A stretch of 64,000 bases of DNA from the NCBI RefSeq assembly GCF_027172205.1, contig NC_070613.1:55526001-55590000 (forward strand), written 5' to 3'. Below the pieces are notes generated by a model, which was given only the letters and a program-made list of their open reading frames with translations, was not told where the DNA came from and did not search any database. Position 1 is the stretch's first letter, and each line of letters starts with the position of its first letter. Both the position numbers and the translations under genes were made by a program. Source of the DNA: Podarcis raffonei (Eukaryota; Chordata; Lepidosauria; Squamata; Lacertidae). Of the stretch, positions 23,625 through 34,500 are shown piece after piece.

Positions 23625-26262
23625 TTTATTTATATCCTGCCCTCCCCAGCCGAAGCTGGGCTCAGGGCGGCTAACAACAATAAAACAATACAAAAGTACA
23701 ACACAAACAACACTCTAAAATCATTCATTATAAAATTAATTAAATTCAAGCCACTGGCCACTATTGGGCCAGAGCTCCGCGAAGATTGCCGAGGGAGGGA
23801 GTCAGGCTGTGCAATAGCTCAGCCCTAATCTTCTAACAATGCTTAGATGATCAGGCAATTTTGTGGGCATGCAGGTCTGCTGTAACAGAGAATGAAAAAG
23901 GGGTATCAAAGATGGCTTTCCATCCTAAAAATGATTGATCACATTAAATTGTATGTTGCACCTCCCTGTTTGTTTAAAGTTTTTACATTAAGATTATGGC
24001 GATACATTAATTTTTTGAATTTTCATTTGTTCCTTTGTTCAGATCAGATAACTGATCAGTTAAAAGTTCTTTGATTGGTTGCACTGCTTAAACACAGCCT
24101 AATAACCCAACCTTTTTTCTTCTGAAATGTGCTCCGATAACTGAAGATTACAGAGGCGGGCTTTAACATTCTTGCAGAAGCCCTGAGGACATTAACGGAT
24201 GAGCAAGTTAGGGATTTTTATCAAGACAAATCAGAAGAGGTAAGAAGAACAGATAAATGTGGGAGAACATAGCCATTGATGTAGATAATCAAAATAATTG
24301 ATTACATGAATTGCATGTTAGCATAGCTGTGGGAAAATAATCTAGTTACTATTTTAACTCAGAGAAAAACAATGCTGGCCTTGCTGTGCCTCATCCCTCT
24401 TTCCACCATTTCAGGTCCCCATACTGGTCAACAGCAATGGAATTTTCACCAGTTAGCTTCCAGTTGGTCACATCGCTCCTCCTTACTGGGAGGCAGAGGC
24501 GCAAGGCGGCACCAAGGTCCACAAGGTGCAAATGCACTAGCAGGAGGCTTTTGGGAAATGATTTATAATGAAATGGGGGGGAAAAATAGAGTAACCTTTG
24601 TTAAAAAACCAGAAGCCTTTTTAGTAGGTATTCTGGGAGCAGAGATTCCAAAAGAACAGAGAAAATGGTTTATGTATGCTACGATGGCCGCCCAGATGCT
24701 GTTAGATCAAAGGTGGAAAGAAGAAGCAGTCCCAACCAAAGCAGACTAGCAAACCAAGTTAATGACTATGCTGAAGTGGCAAAAGTAACTGGAAAGCTCA
24801 GAAATGAAGATGACAAGAAATTTAAAAAAGAATGGGAAATGTTTATCATGTACTTCAAAAAGTATCGTCAACAGGTTAATACATTGGCAGGATTTTAAGA
24901 ACGCTTGTAATTTTAGAAATAGAGTAGGAAATTTGAGATAAAATAATAATTTGGAATAGAAATGATTTGCAGTTGAAAAAGAAATTTAAGGAACCGGGGG
25001 AGGGAAGTCACGGGATTTGCAGAATCCCATTTTATGGATTTGAAATGGCTTTTACGTATATTTTTCTTTGTTTGCGTTTGTTGTTGTTTGTTTTGTTGAA
25101 AAAATAATAAAAATATTTTTTAAAAAATGAAAGACAAATGCACTAGCAGGAATACTGGATTGGTTCTGCCAGTGCATTTGCTGAGCATCATTCTCGACGT
25201 TGCCTGGTCCCTGCCCTCTGCCTTCCGGAGAGCAGCCCTGATGCAGCCAGCCAGAGGTCAGGCGAGATGAAGCAGCCCATCATGGAACTGCACTGCATAG
25301 AACGTAAACTTCTATATTTGAAATATTTTAGGATCTCAGTAGCATCACTAGATTAAAGGTAAAGGTAAAGGGACCCCTGACCATTAGCTCCAGTTGTGGC
25401 CGACTCTAGGGTTGTGGCACTCATCTCACTTTATTGGCCAAGGGAGCCGGCGTACAGCTTCCGGGTCATGTGGCCAGCATGACTAAGCCGCTTCTGGTGA
25501 ACCAGAGCAGCGCACGGAAACGCCGTTTACCTTCCCGCCGGAGCGGTACCTATTTATCTACTTGCACTTTGACGTGCTTTCAAACTGCTAGGTTGGCAGG
25601 AGCAGGGACTGAGCAACGGGAGCTCACCTTGTCGTGGGGATTCGAACTGCCGACCTTCTGATCGGCAAGTCCTAGGCTCTGTGGTTTAACCCACAGCGCC
25701 ACCCGCGTCCCTATTGCTAGATTACCTAATGAATATAACAATATGTTGTTACAGGCACCTTGTATCTCGGTAATAACAGGGAGTAATGTAGTACTCAATT
25801 AATTGATGGTGAGTCTTCTTTCCTGGCCCTTAATGACAAAAATACTCCCCCCCCCCCAGCTTGACTTTGAAGAGTTTGTTTCGTTTATGCTGTCTGGACC
25901 ATGCCATGTGCTGATCGTTTCTGAAGGAAAGCAAATGCACGAGATTATGCCTTATTTACAAGAATTGGCTCCTGGAGAACTGAAGGAGGGAGAGGGAGAG
26001 GAGGAGGAGGAAGAAGAGGAGGAGGAGGAGGAAGAAGAAGGGTATCGGAAACCTCCAAGTGAAGCGCCAGCCAGGTAGATTCCAACATGGAGTGCGTGAG
26101 TATATTGGGGGTGCAGGTGGATGTGATTCCTCCCACCCAATACGTGATTGACAGTAATATTGCTTGCGCATTGGATACCATGTGCAGGATTTTTCAAATC
26201 CGCCCCGGTATTTCAAGTGTGTCTTTATGCTAGGCAATATCAGATTTACTTCACTCAACTAT

Positions 26263-26305
<43 letters not shown>

Positions 26306-28584
26306 TTGTTAATTTCATTTCTATACCGCTTTATATTTTAACAGCATTTTAAAACACCAATAAAACAATCCAGAATCAAACATTTCTGAAGAAAGTCAAC
26401 TATAGAGTATACAGACAAAGCAACATAATTAACAGAAAACTAAAATATTATCTTAAGAAATTCAAAAATAAAATGTAACCAAGGAAGTCAACTACAGAAT
26501 ACATATTTAACACAAACAAAGTTAACAAAAAATATCTTAAACATTTCAAAAAAAATTGGTAAGTGAAGTCAAATATAAAATGCACATTTAAAACAGCATA
26601 ATTAACAAGAGAATAAAATATTATCGTAAGCATGACATGGCTGTTTGGAAATTATCTCTGCATCTAATTTCCTTCCGACCTCACAGTTTGCAATCTCCTC
26701 CCATACACCTCTAACTCAGGATAGGACTTCATGCATTGGATGGAAGTAGACTATAGTCCATGAAAGGTTAGGACTTAATGAAAGGTTAGGACCTGGCTTG
26801 AGAGCACTACATGTGAAAAGGATCTAGGAGTCTTGGTTGACCACAAACTTGACATGAGCCAACAGTGTGACGCGGCAGCTAAAAAAGCCAATGCAATTCT
26901 GGGCTGCATCAATAGGAGTATAGCATCTAGATCAAGGGAAGTAATAGTGCCACTGTATTCTGCTCTGGTCAGACCTCACCTGGAGTACTGTGTCCAGTTC
27001 TGGGCGCCACAGTTCAAGAAGGACACTGACAAACTGGAACGTGTCCAGAGGAGGGCAACCAAAATGGTCAAAGGCCTGGAAATGATGCCTTATGAGGAAT
27101 GGCTAAGGGAGCTGGGCATGTTTAGCCTGGAGAAGAGGAGGCTAAGGGGTGATATGATAGCCATGTTCAAATATATAAAAGGATGTCACATAGAGGAGGG
27201 AGAAAGGTTGTTTTCTGCTGCTCCAGAGAAGCGGACACGGAGCAATGGATCCAAACTACAAGAAAGAAGATTCCACCTAAACATTAGGAAGAACTTCCTG
27301 ACAGTAAGAGCTGTTCGACAGTGGAATTTGCTGCCAAGGAGTGTGGTGGAGTCTCCTTCTTTGGAGGTCTTTAAGCAGAGGCTTGACAACCATATGTCAG
27401 GAGTGCTCTGATGGTGTTTCCTGCTTGGCAGGGGGTTGGACTCGATGGCCCTTGTGGTCTCTTCCAACTCTATGATTCTATGATTCTATGATAAATAAAG
27501 GGGTGGGGCCTAAGGTGCCTTCTGCTGCGGCTGCAAAATAATTGCACGACTGCCCCTCTGGAAAGCCATTGTTATTTTATTCTTCGGGGTGGGGAGGGGT
27601 TCACTCTGACATGCCTTCAATTCTGACCTTTTGGCTTAACTTGAAGACGAGCTGGAATTAATTTCTGAATGGGCATGTGCAGAACCGCAGGTTTCTCTCC
27701 CAGATTTCCTTTTCCTTATAGGTTACTCACAATTTCTTTTTGAGTTCTGGTTTAACCCATTTTAATATGCAATGGCGTACACCGGTAGGGGCAGTGGCAC
27801 AGGCACCAACTCCTCGGGGGTTGCTTCAGCCCCCCAATAAAATATTTGAGGGGGTTGGGGCCCCCCAAAGTTCATGAGCATTGCCATTCAAATGGGGTGT
27901 GTGGACTGCGCCTTGTGATCAGTTATGTGGGGCAGCCTGGGCAGTTACAAAGCACAGGGCACCACACTGTGGGGGCGCAAAACTGAGAGGATCCAAAGTT
28001 GAGAAGATCCATTTTGGGGCACCAAATTTTGGCCTCAGCCAGGGCGCCATATTACAAAAGTTTACCAGAATCTGCCCTTGTACACACCAGCCCCTCTCTC
28101 TCTTGCCTCTGAAATTATGTTTTGAATTATGTCTGTTTATTGCAGCAAGATTAGTGTTTCACAGCCAAGTCTATAAATTTCACCTCAAAGCTATTGTGAT
28201 GCATTAAGTGCTCATTTTGTACTTTGCAAAATGTTTAACAGTGGTTACATTTATATTATTTTACCCTTTATTAGCTTGAAAGGGTTCTTGGAAGGCCAGG
28301 CTATGTCAGATTTATGTGACGTTCATGACAGAGTAGAAGAAGCAAGCCGCGAATTGGCCTTCTTCTTCCCTGATTTTTCCAAGCCGAAGAAAGGCCCAGC
28401 TCTTGAAAAAACAGTGGCCTTGATTAGACCTTCTCTCTTGAGGGAAAGGAGAGGTTAGTGAACGTCAATACACAATTCTCTCCGTATTCTTGACATGTTG
28501 CTGGGTCCAGAAATGTGGTCGCAGAAGGCATTCTTGCATTGACTCTGTACCAGGGACTGCTATGCGCAGGGCAGTATCTTACAA

Positions 28585-28616
<32 letters not shown>

Positions 28617-31489
28617 ATAATAATAATAATACCTTTATTGGTGTTATGTACTGAAGTTCTCACCCTGGGCCAGCAGGGGGATACTGTAGATAGTTATGCA
28701 AATAAGGGATCGAAAGTGACGTTCAGTGATTGGATAGTTTTAGAAAATTGTTACAGTTACGTTGTACTGGAGCTCTATATAAGCAGGTTGGCTGAACCCT
28801 TCAGTTCAGTTCTGTCCTGGCCTGTGAATAAACAAGAGCTGTTTGAAGAATCGTTGTGTCGTCTGATATGTTCACCCACAACTTAACAATTGTCAATGTA
28901 CAACCTGTGTACAATGAAATTAACCGAGCCTCCCCCCCAAACACTCAGTCTCATTGCACAGTGTGTGCTTGTTGCACAACACACCAACCCTGAAAGTCAA
29001 TTGCACTATATTATTTTCCATTCAACAGCCCATGGAGAGAAACTGTTTTTAGCCTGTTGGTACGACTGATTATTATACTTCTATATCTCCTGCCCAAGGG
29101 TAGAAGATTAAAGAGGTGCTGGCCAGGGTGTGAATCATCCCTGAGAATTTTTCTCGCTCTCCTAAGGCAACAATCCCTTGCAATGTCATCTAGCGGACTC
29201 AAGGGACAGCCCATGATATCATGTGCTGTATTCACCACCCTCTGTAGAGACTTTCTGTCTGTGGCTGTCAAGCCAACGTACCACACTGTGATACAATATG
29301 AGAGGACACTTTCTATTGTGGACCGGTAGAAGGAGGTCATTAATTGTTGTTTAACATTGTTCTTTCGCAAGACCCTGAGGAAATGGAGTCTCTGTTGGGC
29401 CTTCCTAACCACCTGGGTTATATTGTTTTTCCAAGTGAGGTCTTCACTAAGGTGAACTCCCAGGAATTTAAAGGAAGAGACTCTCTCCACACACACACCC
29501 CTGATATACAAGGGTGCTAGTTCCTCCGAAAGTCCAACACCATCTCCTTTGTCTTGCTAATATTTAGGTGCAAGTTATTCTCTAAGCACCATGTAGATAC
29601 TTTCTGAACCTCCCCCCCGCCCGGTACGCTGATTCATCTCCACCTGTAATTAGACTCATTATGGTAGTATCACCTGCAAACTTAATAATTACAGTGGATG
29701 GATCAGATGAAATATGTATACAACAAGTACACGTACACGTAGGGACTCAGCACACATCAAAACACAATGGGTTTTGATGTTAAAAGCTGCATAGCACAAT
29801 ATGGCTGCCATGAGGGGCGTGGCCTAAGAAAAAACTCGAGAGGCAGCCATTTCCAATGGATGGGATGGCAGTGGCCTGGCTGGGTGGGCGAGAACGCCCC
29901 CACTTTTTGAAAGCGGCCGCCTCCCCAGTCTTGCTGTATCCACAGAGTACCGTGGGGTGGGGTGCCTACATGTGTTAACTGTTAATCGTCTTTTGCACGC
30001 AGATTCTATTCTGAAAAGGATTGAGGAGGATGGCTTTCAGATAGCAATGCAAAGAGAAATCATCTTAACAGAAGAGCAAGCTCGTGAGTTTTACAAAGAG
30101 CACGAAGGTCAAGATTATTTCCCAGCTCTACTGGAACAAATGACCAGGTGCGCCACTTGAGAAGCAAGAACTTTAAATGCAGGGAGATAAATTTATTTTA
30201 CACACCACAACTCTGAAACTTGGTGGAAGGGTGAGAATCAAATATTAATCAGGGATGTATAAAATGAGTACAAAATCGCAGGTACAGAATGTATTACATA
30301 CACAGCCTCTGGTTCAAGCTGCCCTCATGGGATCCCAAACTGAGCAGTGAATCATATTATTGTCTACTGTTCAACTTCATGGGGCATCTGTCATTTAATT
30401 TAGCCCTTCCCAGTGATGGGGCTGGCACCACCACTAGAGTTCCAGGTTTTCTGGTAAAATGGACAAGCAGATGATGATCAGTTTTGGGGAGAATGCCGGG
30501 CAAAGTTGAGATTACTTCCAGATAAGGAGGGAATGCTATCTATTTGGTCCTATATTAAGATAAAGTGATGCATATGGGGCCCATAAGTAAAACAGACCAA
30601 CAGAAAACATAAAAAAATAACCTAGGCTCCTGCGTATCCACTTTTTTTACAAATAAATTTACCGTATTTTTCGCTCTATAACACGCACCAGACCATAACA
30701 CACACATAGTTTTTAGAGGAGGAAAACAAGAAAAAAAATATTCTAAACAAAACAGTGGATGTATGATTTTTGTGGTTCATGCTGTGGCCACAGACATGTG
30801 ATCTGACGGTGAGTTTGGGGTAGCCCAGTGCAAAAATCCTGAGGATCCATGTGGATCCGTGCTTTGTAACCAGGCTCTCTGTCCCTCTCTCCTCCCCACT
30901 CAGCGGCTCTTCTCCCGCTTTGCTGTTTCAAAGCGAGCCACGGAGGAGGGAAGGAAGGGGAACCATGGATCCTCTGCTCACGACTGCAGCAGATCCCCCC
31001 GCCATCCGTAGGCATTCGCTCCATAACACGCACAGACATTTCCCCTTACTTTCTAGGAGGGAAAAAGTGAGTGTTGTGGTGCAAAAAATACGGTATTTAA
31101 AATGCTAGGAATATTGTGCATAACATATTTCTGGATGCTGCATTTAACCAAGTATTTCCCCCTTTTTTCTGTCTAGTTTGTTTAATAAATTCCTTACTTT
31201 ATTGGCAACCCTGACTGAGCTATTTCAGTTAATAGCAGAGCACTTAGAATCACTTTGGTACGAGTGATTCACATGGAATTTGTGAATAGTTTTATAAATG
31301 CAAAAAAGAGAGCTAATCGTGAGTTTGTAACAGGTCTTTTTAAAAACCTTCTGTTGTATTTGCACCGGACAGCGGACCAACTCTTGCGCTTGCTTTGGTA
31401 CGAGAAAATGCGATACAGAAATGGAGAGCTTTACTGGGCCCAAAGATAGTAGAGGAAGCAAAGGAACAATGCCCAACAAGGTATTTTTT

Positions 31490-31533
<44 letters not shown>

Positions 31534-34500
31534 CAGTACCTTACAAATACATTGCATTCTGATAGATGGAGATGGTAGAGCATAAGTAAAGTTAAAGCAT
31601 GTTGTAACTTGTTTGACAACACTGCCATCCTCTGGACAGTGTTGCACGCTTTCTTCTGCTACATCCCCCCCCCCCGTGCCATTGAACCCATATTTTAGTG
31701 GTTAGTGTACAGTATTATAAAAATGATTGCATTGTTCTGTCAATGCCCTGATTTGACAAAGGTGAAAAAGTTGCATCTCTGAATAATGCAGATTCACAGA
31801 TCCCTGTGCCCTAACCTGTCAGTAACGTGGGGGAGGCGGGACTGTTTCCCCAGGCTGAACCCCAACTACATCCTTTTGTAGGGGGGTAACTTGGAAACGA
31901 AACTGGGGTGGCGCTGTGGTCTAAACCACTGAGCCTAGGGCTCGAATCCCCGCGACGGGGTGAGCTCCCATTGCTCTGTCCCAGCTCCTGCCAACCTAAC
32001 AGTTTGAAAGCATGTCAAAGTGCAAATAGATAAATAGGTACTGCTCCGGTAGGGAGGTAAACGGCGTTTCCATGCGCTGCTCTGGTTTTGCCAGAAGCGG
32101 CTTAGTCATGCTGGCCACATGACCCGGAAAAACTGCCTGCAGACAAACGTTGGCTCCCTCGACCAATAAAGCGAGATGAGCGCCGCAACCCCAGAGTTGT
32201 TCGTGACTGGACTTTACTGTCAGGGGTCCTTTACCTTTTTTAAGTTGGAAACACAAAGCTTCTTGTGTCCTTTATCTAATTTCCTGATTTCGTGGTCTCT
32301 AGCTTACGCGCTGAGTTCGCGATTGACAACGCACCCATCAATCAGCTGCATGGAAGCTCAACCTCTGAACAAGCTGCAAAGGAACTGGAATTCTTCTTTC
32401 CTGTGCAAAACACTTTTGCTGTCATTAAACCCACTGCTTTTGAGGAGCACAAAGGTAAACAGCCGGAGGATAGTACACCCTCCCACTCTTAGGCATTCCT
32501 TAGGCCAGGGGTCAGCAGACTTTTTCAGTAGGGGGCCAGTCCCTCAGATCGGGGGGGGGGAGTATATTTGGGGGGGGGATGAACGAATTCCTGTGCCCCA
32601 CAAATAACCCAGAGATGCATTTTAAATAAAAGCACACATTCTACTCATGTAAAAATCCGCGGGCCGGATTTAGAAGGCGATTGGGCCGGATCTGGCTCCC
32701 CGGGCCTTAGTTTGCCTACCTATGTCTTAGGCATTTCAGGAAGGAGCAGGATAGTACCTTCAACCCTCCCCCCTCCCCCCACATGATGCTGATGTCTCTC
32801 CCAGTCATTTCAAACACAGTGATCATGTGTGCAGTGTTGATGAGACATGGACTGAACATGTTGTTCGGATGCCTGATTATCGTCTTCCAAAGCAACTACT
32901 CTATTCTGAACTTTAAAATGCTAAGCATAATCCTGGTCAACAAAAGAGGTTCAAAGACTCTCTCAAGGCAAAACTAAAAACATGTAGTATAAACTGGGAA
33001 ACACTGGCCTGTGAGCGCTCCAGTTGGAGAACAGCCTTGACCAAAGGTGTCATGGACTTTGAAAACGCTCAAACTCAGGACGAAAGGGAGAAACGTGCTA
33101 AGAGGAAGGCACGCTTGGCAAACCCTCACCGTGATCAACTTCCACCCAGAAACCTATGTCCCCACTGTGGAAGGACGTGTGGATCCAGAACTGGCCTCCA
33201 CAGTCACTTACGGACTGACTTTTAAAACCGTGTTTATGGAAGACAATCTTACTCGGCTATGAGTGATTGCCTAAGAAGAAGTATCTGGACAAGGATAGCC
33301 TAACTTCCATTGTCAATGCTCTGCTAACCTCTAGGGTAGATTACAGCAACACATTTTATGTAGGGCTGCTCTGAAGACTGTCCGCAAACTTCAGTTGGTA
33401 CAAAATTTGGTGGCCAGGTTGCTCAATGGGGCAAGACGGTTTGGGCATATTACACTGATCCTGGTCCGACTAGCTGCCGATTAGCTTCTGGGCCCAATTC
33501 AAAGTGCTGGTTTTGACTATAAAGCCTTAAATGACTCAGGACTGCAGTACCTTAAGGACCGCCTCTCTCCACATGAACTGACCCGGATCCTGTCATCATA
33601 ATCTAAGGCCCTTCTTTGTATGCCTCCTCTTTGAGAAGTCTGGAGGGAGGCAACACGAGAATGGGCCTTGTCTGCAGTGGCTCCCCACTTGTAGAATGCT
33701 CTCCCCAAAGAGACTCACCTTCATTTTACACCTTTCAGCGCCCGGCAAAAACCTTCCTTTTCAACCAGGCCTTTGGCTGATAGATATTCTATGCCCTTTT
33801 AAATGTGTTTGTGTCAGGGGGTGCAGGGAGGGGAGTTTATTGGCTTGTGGTTTTTTCTTCTTGTTTTTACTATGCATTTTGTGTTTTTATCTTGCATTTT
33901 GTTGTTGTTAACTGCCCTGAGATCTACAGATTAAAGGCAGTATACACATTTAAAAAATAAAATTTAACAAATAAAAAGGGGGAGAAAAAAGTTGGTTTCC
34001 AAACTAGTATCATTAAAATAATAAACATAGGTAAGAATATAATTTACTAGTCTTTAAAAGTTTAAGCACTTTTGAAGTTCTCAGTTCTAAACACACTTTT
34101 TTCTCTTTTAGATGAAATTCTACAAGAAGTAAAAGAAGCTGGATTCATCATATCTGAAATGAAAGAAACACACATATCCTCCGAGATGGCAGCACAGTTT
34201 TATAGAAACCAAGAAGGAAAACCCTTTTATGATCAGCTTATAAATTATATGTCTGAGTAAGTGCCTGTTTTTTGTTTTAATTAAATCCTCAGGAAGTATT
34301 GCAGGCCTAACTTGGAAGTCAACAAGCAGGCAGACAGCTTCTGGTACTGTCATGGATGTTTTAGGTATTTTTGGCACCTAGGGAGGAGACTCTTCATGGA
34401 CCACTTTGGACTAATGATCAAAGAGCAGCCCCACATTACGACATCTTCCTTCGCTCAGAGGTGGAGGGTGGGACCTCAGCAGTTCCAAAATGGTGTTCTG

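Noticed and set aside
25945-26258. Minus-strand frames rich in Ser, Pro or Leu over NME8 exon 9
   Set aside because: Antisense readings of the GAG/GAA repeat.
31493-31532. CA array or (GATA)n and (TAA)n arrays as CRISPR-like repeats
   Set aside because: They are simple microsatellites without spacers.
33037-33225. Small zinc-finger gene
   Set aside because: The CPHCGR...HLRT motif belongs to a LINE ORF2 tail with broken frames around it; no host gene context.
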